64,000 nt of DNA from Polaribacter sp. MED152 (GTDB taxonomy: Bacteria; Bacteroidota; Bacteroidia; Flavobacteriales; Flavobacteriaceae): the NCBI RefSeq assembly GCF_000152945.2, contig NC_020830.1:2676501-2740500 (forward strand), read 5' to 3'. Both the position numbers and the translations under genes were made by a program. Below the pieces are notes generated by a model, which was not told where the DNA came from, did no database searches, and saw only the letters and a list, made by a program, of their open reading frames with translations. Positions 36,522-44,471 of this stretch are shown here, piece by piece (the stretch's first letter is position 1; every line of letters begins with the position of its first letter).

Positions 36522-36567
36522 GCTTTTTTCAGTCTATCTTTATACACTGAAAAAAGCATTTTTATTT
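36522..36567 (+). terminator. Intrinsic terminator after the HVA1-like gene
   Basis: A perfect 12-base stem GCTTTTTTCAGT / ACTGAAAAAAGC (36522-36533, 36546-36557), with a 12-base loop, is followed by a T-rich run. Confidence 0.85.
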
Positions 36568-36575
36568 TAAGTCAT

Positions 36576-37781
36576 ATGAAATTCGGAATTATAAAAGAAC
36601 GTAAAAATCCACCAGATAAAAGAGTGGTTTTTTCACCAAGCAAACTGGCATTATTAAAACAAAAGTTTCCTAAGGCAGAAGTAGTTGTAGAAAGTTCAGA
36701 CATTCGAATTTTTAATGATGAGGCTTATCAAAATAAAAATATAGAGGTCACTACAGATGTTTCTGACTGTGATGTACTTTTAGGAGTTAAAGAAGTACCA
36801 ATAGACGCCTTAATACCAAACAAAAAATATTTTTTCTTTAGTCATACAATAAAAAAGCAGCCTTATAATAGAAAGTTGTTAAGGGCTATTTTAGAAAAAA
36901 ATATAGAGTTGTACGACCATGAAACTATCATCAAAGAAAATGGGGCGAGACTAATTGGTTTTGGAAGGTATGCAGGAATTGTAGGCGCCTACAATGGTTT
37001 TAGAGCAATTGGCTTGACAACAGAAAAGTTTAGTTTACCAAAAGCAGAAACATTAGACAGTCAAATAGAATTAATATCAAATTTGAATAGTATCAATCTT
37101 TCTCCGATTAAAATTTTACTTACTGGTAATGGTAAAGTAGCTTATGGAGCTAAAGAAATGTTAGATGCTATGAATATAAAAGAAGTATCTGTAGACGATT
37201 ATTTAAATAAGGCTTTTAATGAAGTTGTGTATTGCTTAGCAGATGTACTAGATTACAATAAGCGTAAAGATGGCAAGGTTATAGATAATTTTGACTTTTA
37301 TAATCACCCAGAAAATTACGAATCAGATTTTATGCGATTTGCTGCAGTGACCGACTTTTTTATAGCAGGTCATTTTTATGGAGATGGAGCACCTTTTTTA
37401 TTTACTGGAGAAGATGCTAAACAGGTTAACTTTAAAATTAAATATGTTGCAGATATCTCTTGTGATATTGATGGACCTGTAGCTTCAACCATAAAAGCAT
37501 CAACCATTGCAGAACCTGTGTATGGGTATGATCCTTTAGAAGAAAAAGAAGTCGACTACAAAAACGATAATGCTATTGTGGTTATGGCTGTAGATAATTT
37601 ACCTTGTGAATTGCCAAAAGATGCTAGTGAAGGATTTGGAGAAATGTTTCTCGAAAATGTAATTCCAGCTTTTTTTAATAATGATAAAGATGGTGTTTTA
37701 GCTAGAGCTAAAATGACAGCAAATGGCAAACTAACAGACAGATTTTCTTATCTACAAGATTATGTAGATGGTTTAGAGTAG
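36576..37781 (+). CDS. Alanine dehydrogenase/PNT-type, LYS1-like dehydrogenase
   Basis: 401 residues. The N-terminal domain opens MKFGIIKERKNPPDKRVVFSP, the hallmark of the alanine dehydrogenase / pyridine-nucleotide transhydrogenase N-terminal family. VKEVPIDALIPNKKYFFFSH and FGRYAGIVGAYNGFRA are shared with saccharopine dehydrogenases of the LYS1 type. The Rossmann loop is degenerate (LLTGNGKVAYGAKEM). YVADISCDIDGPVASTIKAST and an EFGE-like SEGFGEMFLENV follow. Probably an NAD-dependent amino-acid oxidoreductase in lysine/saccharopine-type chemistry; the substrate is uncertain. Confidence 0.78.
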   Translation: MKFGIIKERKNPPDKRVVFSPSKLALLKQKFPKAEVVVESSDIRIFNDEAYQNKNIEVTTDVSDCDVLLGVKEVPIDALIPNKKYFFFSHTIKKQPYNRKLLRAILEKNIELYDHETIIKENGARLIGFGRYAGIVGAYNGFRAIGLTTEKFSLPKAETLDSQIELISNLNSINLSPIKILLTGNGKVAYGAKEMLDAMNIKEVSVDDYLNKAFNEVVYCLADVLDYNKRKDGKVIDNFDFYNHPENYESDFMRFAAVTDFFIAGHFYGDGAPFLFTGEDAKQVNFKIKYVADISCDIDGPVASTIKASTIAEPVYGYDPLEEKEVDYKNDNAIVVMAVDNLPCELPKDASEGFGEMFLENVIPAFFNNDKDGVLARAKMTANGKLTDRFSYLQDYVDGLE

Positions 37782-37809
37782 CATTGTAATTCATAAATAA
37801 CGATTTCAT

Positions 37810-38037
37810 TTGTTAAATAGCAACCAACAATACCTTTTAGATTTGGCTAAAATGAAGATGCCATTTGGTAAATACAAAGGCATTTTTTTAATTGATTTGC
37901 CTGAACATTATATTGTTTGGTATAACAATAAAGGTTTTCCTAAAGGTAAGTTAGGAGATCAGCTAAAGTTAGTTTACGAGCTTAAACTAAATGGTTTAGA
38001 GAATATTATACGTAAAATTAAAAAAGACCACCATTAA
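37810..38037 (+). CDS. DUF3820 family protein
   Basis: 75 residues. MPFGKYKGIFLIDLPEHYIVW and YNNKGFPKGKLGDQLKLVYE are the DUF3820 signature. The start is TTG at 37810 (MLNSNQQYLL), because the conserved N-terminal residues precede the first ATG (37852). A cytoplasmic small protein of unknown function. Confidence 0.8.
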   Translation: MLNSNQQYLLDLAKMKMPFGKYKGIFLIDLPEHYIVWYNNKGFPKGKLGDQLKLVYELKLNGLENIIRKIKKDHH

Positions 38038-38106
38038 ATATAAATTGCATTTCAAATAAAAAATAATTTACATTTGTTATCTTATGCCATCAAATAAAAA
38101 TTATAA

Positions 38107-39333
38107 ATGGTTTTAAATTACGTTTATTTTGGTGTTTCTATTTTAGGAATATTTCTATTTTTCTTTCTGCTGAAAAAATTTTTTAAGTGGTTGCAAACCA
38201 AGCTAGATAAATTAGACAGGAATGTTTTATTTAAAAAAGCAGAAGTAGAACATTTCTTTAAATTTATTACACCTAGAAGAGAAAAACACATTCTAAAGTT
38301 TACCATAAGAGCATTAAGAATTGGTATAAGTATTGTTTTTCTAATATTTTATTTACCCTTCGTTTTTCACTTTATTCCAGAAACTCAAGAAATTGCAGAT
38401 CAAATATTGGGTTATGTCATGAAGCCTGTAGATATTGTTATTGATGGCTTTTTAGACTTTATCCCAGGGTTCTTTTTTATTCTAGTTATCTTTTTTGGAA
38501 CAAAATATTTATTAAAATTCTTAAAGTATGTTACTAGCGAATTGGAAAAAGAAGCGGTTCGTTTAGATGGTTTTCATGCAGATTGGGCCAAACCTACCTT
38601 TAATTTAGTTAGGGTAGTAATTATTGCTTTTTCTGTTATTATTTGTTGGCCATACATACCTGGCTCACAATCTGAAGGGTTTAAAGGGGTTTCTATTTTT
38701 TTAGGAGTATTATTTTCTTTAGGTTCTACTGCTGCTATATCTAATATAGTTGCAGGTATTGTTATTACCTATATGCGCCCTTTTAAAGTAGGAGATCGTG
38801 TAGAAATAGGGAATACTATTGGTGATGTAACAGAAAGAAGTTTACTGGTAACTCGTTTAAAAACAATCAAAAATTTAGATGTTACCATTCCAAATTCATC
38901 TATTTTGGGTAACCATATTGTAAATTTCACCAAAAATGCAGCAGAAGATGTAGGGGTTATTTTACATACTTCTGTAACAATAGGGTATGATGTTCCTAGT
39001 GGAGATGTTATTCAGGCTTTAGTAAAAGGAGCCAAAAACACAGATTTAATTCTTCAAAAGCCAGAACCTTTTGTGCTTGTAAAAAGTTTGGATGATTTTT
39101 ATATCAATTATGAGATTAATTGTCATACCAAAAATCCTGAGAAAGGTGCTTTAATTTATTCGTATTTACACGAAAGTATTAAAAATGAATTACACAATGC
39201 AGGTATAGAAATCTTATCTCCACATTACAGTGCTGTTAGAGATGGTGGAGCACTAACTGTACCTCCAGAAAATATTCCTAAAGATTACCAACAACCTGGC
39301 TTTAAGATTGGAGGCTTTAAAATTGGTAGTTAA
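38107..39333 (+). CDS. Mechanosensitive ion channel of the MscS family
   Basis: 408 residues. Four to five membrane helices, the last (TM3) being a glycine/alanine helix with FSLGSTAAISNIVAGIVITY. It is followed by the MscS beta domain MRPFKVGDRVEIGNTIGDVTERSLLV and IPNSSILGNHIVNFTKN. Opens on membrane tension to release osmolytes after hypo-osmotic shock. A C-terminal alpha/beta domain and a short tail (FKIGGFKIGS) end the protein. The gene stands alone. Confidence 0.92.
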   Translation: MVLNYVYFGVSILGIFLFFFLLKKFFKWLQTKLDKLDRNVLFKKAEVEHFFKFITPRREKHILKFTIRALRIGISIVFLIFYLPFVFHFIPETQEIADQILGYVMKPVDIVIDGFLDFIPGFFFILVIFFGTKYLLKFLKYVTSELEKEAVRLDGFHADWAKPTFNLVRVVIIAFSVIICWPYIPGSQSEGFKGVSIFLGVLFSLGSTAAISNIVAGIVITYMRPFKVGDRVEIGNTIGDVTERSLLVTRLKTIKNLDVTIPNSSILGNHIVNFTKNAAEDVGVILHTSVTIGYDVPSGDVIQALVKGAKNTDLILQKPEPFVLVKSLDDFYINYEINCHTKNPEKGALIYSYLHESIKNELHNAGIEILSPHYSAVRDGGALTVPPENIPKDYQQPGFKIGGFKIGS

Positions 39334-39337
39334 TTTC

Positions 39338-39901
39338 TTATTGCTGTTTGCTTATTCCATAAGTTAAGTGTGCAACTCCGAGTATAAAGAGTGAGTAATA
39401 CCAATAAGAAGGTATAATTAAGCAGATTACACTAAGTAACGCACAAACTCCTGAAATGATAAGAACATTTTTGTATTCTTTACGTTCAAAAACAAATATA
39501 ATTACACCATAAATCAATAAAAAACATGGCACTAAATAATTATATAATTCTTGTTGGCCAACGAAAAATAGAATTACAAACAACGTGATAAGGGTTAAGC
39601 TGTATCTAATTAAAATCCTTTTCGTTATTGGATTTAAACATTGATATCCTAGCTTTTTTGCCTTTCTGTTTTCTGTAAATAATATAGAGGATGGGAAAAG
39701 TAAAAAGGCTATTATTACAATAATAATAACATAGGTTTCTGTAAGAGAAGAGTAATTGTAATTTAAGCCTTCTCCTCGAAGTTTTGCGCCATCAATAATA
39801 CTTTTAATGATAAAAGCTGCAATTAAAAGATGCGAGCCTAAAAAAATACTAGTTAAACCAGTAAAAGAAAAATTAATGTGTGGGGAATCTTGATTTTTCA
39901 T
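39338..39901 (-). CDS. Integral membrane protein of unknown function
   Basis: 187 residues from the ATG at 39901; a TTG 27 bases further upstream would add nine residues and is less likely. Six hydrophobic segments (for example IFLGSHLLIAAFII, TYVIIIVIIAFLLFPSSIL, LITLFVILFFVG, FLLIYGVIIFVF) alternate with short loops, and a conserved-looking YGISKQQ end. I do not recognise the family. It lies head-to-head with the DUF1801 gene. Confidence 0.7.
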   Translation of the reverse strand: MKNQDSPHINFSFTGLTSIFLGSHLLIAAFIIKSIIDGAKLRGEGLNYNYSSLTETYVIIIVIIAFLLFPSSILFTENRKAKKLGYQCLNPITKRILIRYSLTLITLFVILFFVGQQELYNYLVPCFLLIYGVIIFVFERKEYKNVLIISGVCALLSVICLIIPSYWYYSLFILGVAHLTYGISKQQ

Positions 39902-39930
39902 AATTTTATAACTTGTGCTAATATACAAAA

Positions 39931-40302
39931 ATGAAACCAGCAGAAAGATATATTTTAGATCAACCAGAACCCTTTAAGTCTATTTTGTTGCACCTTCAAA
40001 TTTTAATAGAAAGTACGTTTCCAGAGGTAGATTTGCAGTTTAAATGGAAAATTCCTTTTTATTATTTAGATAACAAGCCCTTTTGTTATTTGAATCCATC
40101 CAAGAAAAAAGGCTTTGTAGATTTTGCTTTTTGGGTTTCTGCACATCTTACAAAGTATAATGAATTTCTAATATCTGAAAATAGAAAAGTGGTTAAATCT
40201 TTAAGATACTACAACATAGAAGATATTAACGAAGAAGTTTTGTTAACCGTTTTACAAGAAGCACATCAATTAAAAGACAAAGGTTTTTATAAGAAAAATT
40301 AG
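39931..40302 (+). CDS. DUF1801 family protein
   Basis: 123 residues. EPFKSILLHLQILIESTFPEV, FKWKIPFYYLDNKPFCYL and KKKGFVDFAFW are the DUF1801 (YdhG-like) pattern, a small cytoplasmic fold of unknown role. It is convergent with the transglutaminase gene, the stops overlapping by 4 bases. Confidence 0.84.
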   Translation: MKPAERYILDQPEPFKSILLHLQILIESTFPEVDLQFKWKIPFYYLDNKPFCYLNPSKKKGFVDFAFWVSAHLTKYNEFLISENRKVVKSLRYYNIEDINEEVLLTVLQEAHQLKDKGFYKKN

Positions 40303-41258
40303 CGTTGTTTAATCTTAAAATGAAGCGCATCAATTTTATTAATAAATAACACCAAATCGGTATTTTTTTTAGGGTTTGGAATTTTTACTATCGAAAATTT
40401 TCCTTCTTTAATGATAGCTGGTTTTAAAGCGCGGTTCGAACCTTTAAAAACATAAAAAATTAAAAGCGAATCTGTTAAGTTTTTAAATTTTAGTTCAATA
40501 ACATCTTCACTATTTAATGAAATAATTCCTTCTGTTGGTGCGATTAATTCAGCTTCTAAACCCAGAAAATTATTGCTGTAAATTGGTTGATTGTAAAATG
40601 CTTCTTTACTCATTCTTCCAAATCGTAAAACCCAAAGTGCATCTTCTGGATAATGAGATTTTAAAATTTTATCTTTTGGAATGTCATAGAAATAATAATT
40701 AAAATCACGTACCCACTTGCCATTATATTCATAACCTGCAGCCCAAGTAGCATCTAAGATGAGCCACTTTTCATCAATTTTTACTGCATTCCAAGCATGA
40801 TTTGTAGCAGCTGTAACATTACCAATTTCTGCAACAGTATTTCTAACATTACCCTTTATAACTTCAGCCTCTATATCAAGTAAGTCGCAAATTTTCTTAA
40901 AAGACTGGGCATATTCTTCACAAACACCAGTTTTGTTTTTAAAGGTTTTATCAACTAAAACGTCTACTAACAGCTGGTATTTCTGTTCCTTTTCCAACTC
41001 TGTAGCATAGCTGATTCTATAACTTCTTTTTTGAGGTTTGTAATACTCTTTTAAATTGTACCTAATATTTTTAGCCAACCAAAAAAAAGCAGCTCTTGCT
41101 TTATCTTCGTCTGTAGAAAAATCTTTCTGTATTTGAGATGCTAAATTTTCTACATTAGAATATCTAGGATAGTTTAAAACCTTAGCATCAACATCATCAT
41201 AAGATTGAGCAGAAATAGTTAGCGAACTAAATACCAATAAAAATACAAGTTGTTTCAT
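40299..41258 (-). CDS. Exported transglutaminase-like protein
   Basis: 319 residues. The signal peptide ends SSLTISAQS. The papain-like triad of transglutaminase core domains is visible: Cys in NKTGVCEEYAQSFKKI, His in TNHAWNAVKI and Asp in LILDATWAAGY. The C-terminal domain (about 235-319) is a beta sandwich. Likely a periplasmic or surface cysteine protease or cross-linker. The gene lies on the opposite strand to its convergent neighbour. Confidence 0.87.
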   Translation of the reverse strand: MKQLVFLLVFSSLTISAQSYDDVDAKVLNYPRYSNVENLASQIQKDFSTDEDKARAAFFWLAKNIRYNLKEYYKPQKRSYRISYATELEKEQKYQLLVDVLVDKTFKNKTGVCEEYAQSFKKICDLLDIEAEVIKGNVRNTVAEIGNVTAATNHAWNAVKIDEKWLILDATWAAGYEYNGKWVRDFNYYFYDIPKDKILKSHYPEDALWVLRFGRMSKEAFYNQPIYSNNFLGLEAELIAPTEGIISLNSEDVIELKFKNLTDSLLIFYVFKGSNRALKPAIIKEGKFSIVKIPNPKKNTDLVLFINKIDALHFKIKQR

Positions 41259-41296
41259 TCAAATAAATTAACAACTTAAGATATCAAATATTGTGC

Positions 41297-42115
41297 CTAT
41301 AAATTATTTATAGTTTTTCTAATAGCCACTAAATTGGTAAGTAAATTTTCTAAATTATTTAAATGCAACATGTTTGCTCCATCAGACTTTGCATTAGAAG
41401 GGTCAAAATGAGTTTCTATAAACAAACCATCAACATTATTTACAACACCAGCTCTTGCAATCGTTTCAATCATTTCAGGTCTTCCTCCTGTAACTCCAAC
41501 TGTTTGATTTGGTTGTTGTAAAGAGTGTGTTACATCTAAAACTGTAGGTGCAAATTCACGCATTTCTGGTATACCTCTAAAATCTACAATCATGTCTTGG
41601 TAACCAAACATTGTTCCTCTATCAGTAATCCAAGCTTTTTCATTACCTGCGTCTTTTACTTTTTGAACAGCGTGTTTCATAGCTGCAGGACTCATAAATT
41701 GGCCTTTCTTCAAGTTAACAACTTTACCTGTTTTGGCTGCAGCAACCACTAAATCTGTTTGACGAACCAAGAATGCAGGTATTTGTAAAACATCTACATA
41801 CTCAGCAGCTTTAGCAGCATCAGAAACTTCATGAATGTCGGTTACAGTTGGTACATTAAATGTTTCTGAAACTTTGCGTAAAATTTTTAATGCTTTTTCA
41901 TCTCCAATTCCAGTAAAACTATCAATTCTGCTTCTGTTTGCCTTTTTAAAACTTCCTTTAAAAACATAAGGAATTTCTAATTTGTCAGTAATTGTAATTA
42001 CTTTTTCTGCAATTCTTAAAGCCATATCCTCTCCTTCAATAGCACAAGGCCCACAAAGCAAAAAGAAATTATTAGAATTTACGTGTTTTATATTTGGAAT
42101 TTCAGATAAAATCAT
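41297..42115 (-). CDS. kdsA: 3-deoxy-8-phosphooctulonate (KDO8P) synthase
   Basis: Makes KDO 8-phosphate from PEP and arabinose 5-phosphate for the inner core of lipopolysaccharide. 272 residues, TIM barrel. FLLCGPCAIEGEDMA, PYVFKGSFKKANRSR, TDRGTMFGYQDMIVDFR, VTGGRPEMIETIARAGV and DGLFIETHFDPSNAKSDG are diagnostic. Cys in GPCAIE at the metal position suggests the metal-dependent class. A TACTTTTG box (42139-42132, minus) lies 17 bases upstream. Confidence 0.96.
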   Translation of the reverse strand: MILSEIPNIKHVNSNNFFLLCGPCAIEGEDMALRIAEKVITITDKLEIPYVFKGSFKKANRSRIDSFTGIGDEKALKILRKVSETFNVPTVTDIHEVSDAAKAAEYVDVLQIPAFLVRQTDLVVAAAKTGKVVNLKKGQFMSPAAMKHAVQKVKDAGNEKAWITDRGTMFGYQDMIVDFRGIPEMREFAPTVLDVTHSLQQPNQTVGVTGGRPEMIETIARAGVVNNVDGLFIETHFDPSNAKSDGANMLHLNNLENLLTNLVAIRKTINNL

Positions 42116-42261
42116 GTGTATAAATTTTACGCAAAAGTACAGAAATTATAATTTCTATTCTTGTTAATAATTGATTGGCTAATTTGTTTTGCAATTACTA
42201 ATGTATAAATCTATTGAAGGTAAAAAATGGCTATATTTATCGAATAAATTATCTTTTAATT

Positions 42262-43311
42262 ATGACAAATACAATAAAAATACTTGCAGTTGGACTCTTA
42301 TTTAGTTTTACAAGTTGTAAAATAAGCCAAAAAGCGAGTGATGGCAAAGATGGTAGGGATGGAGCATCTGCAGTAAAAAGAACAGATGTGTTAAATGCAA
42401 AAACCATAGAATCATCTTTTTTTATAGATTCTACGATGGTAAAGAAACATCTGTACACCTTAGCTTCGGATGAAATGCAAGGAAGAAAATCAGGTACAGA
42501 AGGGATAGAAAAAGCTGCAAAATATATAGAAAACGAATTTAAAAGAATAGGTTTAACCACTTTTGATGGATTAGAAACTTACAGACAAACGTTTAATTTT
42601 ACACCTAGAAGAAGCAAAGAAGAAATTACAAGCGCTAACATTATTGGGGTTTTAGAAGGTAAATCTAAAAAAGAAGAATATGTAATTATTTCTGCACATT
42701 ATGATCATTTGGGAATGAAGAAAAATGGAGATGGTGATATTATTTACAATGGCGCAAATGATGATGCTTCTGGAGTTACAGGAGTTTTAGCTTTGGCAGA
42801 ATATTTTAAAAAGATGGGTAATGAAAGAACAATTGTTTTTGCTGCTTTTACAGCAGAAGAAATGGGTTTAGTTGGTTCTACACATTTTGGTAAAGGTATA
42901 GATGCTAGTAAGTTTGTGGCAGGTATTAATTTAGAGATGATTGGTAAAACTCCAAGTTTTGGGCCAAATACTGCTTGGTTAACTGGTTTTGAAAGATCTG
43001 ATTTTGGTAAAATTGTTCAGAATAATTTAGAAGGTTCAGGGTATCAATTATTTCCTGATCCGTATAAAAACTTTAATTTATTTTTTAGGTCAGACAATGC
43101 ATCTTTGGCAAGGTTAGGTGTGCCTTCTCATACATTTTCTACAACTGCCATAGATGTAGATAAAGATTATCATAAAGTTTCTGATGAAGCTGAAACATTA
43201 AACATGACAGTGATTACGCAAACCATTCAGGCTGTTGCAAAAGGTACTGAAAGTATAATTAATGGTAGAGATACACCAACCAGAGTGGTTTTAGAAGAAC
43301 GAAAGAAATAA
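42262..43311 (+). CDS. M28-family metallopeptidase lipoprotein
   Basis: 349 residues from the ATG at 42262 (an upstream non-ATG extension is rejected because the lipoprotein signal starts here). The signal GLLFSFTSCK gives a lipidated Cys. A short collagen-like run (GKDGRDGAS) follows it. The zinc-site motifs are SAHYDHLG, NGANDDASGVTG, TAEEMGLVGSTHF, LEMIGK and IDVDKDYHKVSDEAE. It should hydrolyse peptides at the envelope. The next gene starts 5 bases later, so the two form an operon. Confidence 0.9.
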   Translation: MTNTIKILAVGLLFSFTSCKISQKASDGKDGRDGASAVKRTDVLNAKTIESSFFIDSTMVKKHLYTLASDEMQGRKSGTEGIEKAAKYIENEFKRIGLTTFDGLETYRQTFNFTPRRSKEEITSANIIGVLEGKSKKEEYVIISAHYDHLGMKKNGDGDIIYNGANDDASGVTGVLALAEYFKKMGNERTIVFAAFTAEEMGLVGSTHFGKGIDASKFVAGINLEMIGKTPSFGPNTAWLTGFERSDFGKIVQNNLEGSGYQLFPDPYKNFNLFFRSDNASLARLGVPSHTFSTTAIDVDKDYHKVSDEAETLNMTVITQTIQAVAKGTESIINGRDTPTRVVLEERKK

Positions 43312-43315
43312 GTGA

Positions 43316-43834
43316 ATGAAGAAGTTTTTATACATTTTTATAGTCTTTTTAATTACAGCTTGTTCTGGGTCTAAGGTTATGGTTGATTATGATTCTGAAC
43401 TTGATTTTGCATCATTCAAATCATTCAATTTTTATGAAGATGTAGGAGCAGGTTTAAACGAGTTAGATGTAAAAAGAGTTACGACTGTCATTCAAACAGC
43501 ACTGAAAGCAAAAGGCCTAGTGTTCAATGAAAATCCAAGTATTTTAATTAATGTTGATGTTAAGACTTCTGAAACTCAAAATAACAACACAATAGGAGTA
43601 GGTATAGGTTCTGGAGGTAGAAATGGTGGATTTGGTATTTCTGGTGGAATACCAATTGGAGGTAAAAAATTAAATGAAACCTTTAAAATAGAATTTGTTA
43701 ATACGAAAACCAATAATTTAATATGGGAAGGAGTTTTGAATTCAACAGTCAAAGAGAAACGAACTCCAGAAGAAAAGGAATTGCATTATGGTTCTATTAT
43801 AGATGAAATACTAAAACAATATCCACCAAAATAA
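43316..43834 (+). CDS. DUF4136 lipoprotein
   Basis: 172 residues. The lipoprotein signal is FLITACSGSK. Its tail has LDFASFKSFNFYEDVG and ILINVDVKTSE, as in DUF4136 proteins, with a glycine-rich loop (GIGSGGRNGGFGISGG). The final part (LIWEGVLNSTVKEK, IDEILKQYPPK) matches the family. An envelope lipoprotein of unknown role, co-transcribed with the preceding peptidase gene and followed by a bidirectional terminator. Confidence 0.88.
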   Translation: MKKFLYIFIVFLITACSGSKVMVDYDSELDFASFKSFNFYEDVGAGLNELDVKRVTTVIQTALKAKGLVFNENPSILINVDVKTSETQNNNTIGVGIGSGGRNGGFGISGGIPIGGKKLNETFKIEFVNTKTNNLIWEGVLNSTVKEKRTPEEKELHYGSIIDEILKQYPPK

Positions 43835-43845
43835 ATTTTGGATAT

Positions 43846-43879
43846 AAAAAAACCTCTAAATTAATTTAGAGGTTTTTTT
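43846..43879. terminator. Bidirectional terminator
   Basis: A 17-base perfect inverted repeat AAAAAAACCTCTAAATT / AATTTAGAGGTTTTTTT lies between the plus-strand DUF4136 gene (12 bases past its stop) and the minus-strand barrel gene. Confidence 0.9.
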
Positions 43880-43898
43880 ATATGCTATGCCTTTGTTT

Positions 43899-44372
43899 TT
43901 AAAACTGATATCTTATACCAATAGCGACATCATTTCCAAAATCATTAAAACGATCTCCGAAACTAAATTCTGGTCTATAATCTAAAGAAAGTAAAATTGG
44001 TGTATTTGGAAAGTTGTATTCAATACCAATATCTCCTGCTGCAAAAACAAAAGTCTCAGACTCATCTGTACTTTTACTATCATAATTTGCTAAACCAGCA
44101 CCCAAACCTGCATACCAATTAAAATTACCATCTAATTGCCAAACCCATTGGTAAATACCCGTGGCTTTAAATCCATCAAAATTACTGTTATCTCTAATAC
44201 CCAAATCAATTTCTACTCTATTGTTATCGCCCAAAGCTCTTTGATAAGAAATTTCTCCTCCAAAACCATCATCATCCCCTAATCTAATACCCAAAGCATT
44301 TTCAGAAATAGACTGTGCATTCATTGATAAAGCTCCTAATATAAAAGCAAATCCTAAAACTAATTTTTTCAT
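43899..44372 (-). CDS. Small outer-membrane beta-barrel protein
   Basis: 157 residues. The signal peptide ends GALSMNAQS. EISYQRALGDNNRVEIDLGIR, WYAGLGAGLANYD and IGIEYNFPNTPILLSLDYRP show alternating strand residues and glycines of an eight-stranded OmpW/OmpX-like barrel, ending in GIRYQF. Probably in the outer membrane. It follows the alpha-2-macroglobulin gene on the same strand, 100 bases away. Confidence 0.8.
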   Translation of the reverse strand: MKKLVLGFAFILGALSMNAQSISENALGIRLGDDDGFGGEISYQRALGDNNRVEIDLGIRDNSNFDGFKATGIYQWVWQLDGNFNWYAGLGAGLANYDSKSTDESETFVFAAGDIGIEYNFPNTPILLSLDYRPEFSFGDRFNDFGNDVAIGIRYQF

Positions 44373-44471
44373 AATTTTTACTATTTATTTTAATTAATTA
44401 CAGAGCAAATCTACTTGTAACTTAAGTAATAGATTAGCTCATTTAGATTATTATTAACTCATTAAAGATAT

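Noticed and set aside
42340..42370. Collagen-like repeat protein
   Set aside because: Only about three Gly-x-y triplets occur just after the lipidated Cys; they are a spacer in the M28 lipoprotein, not a collagen domain.
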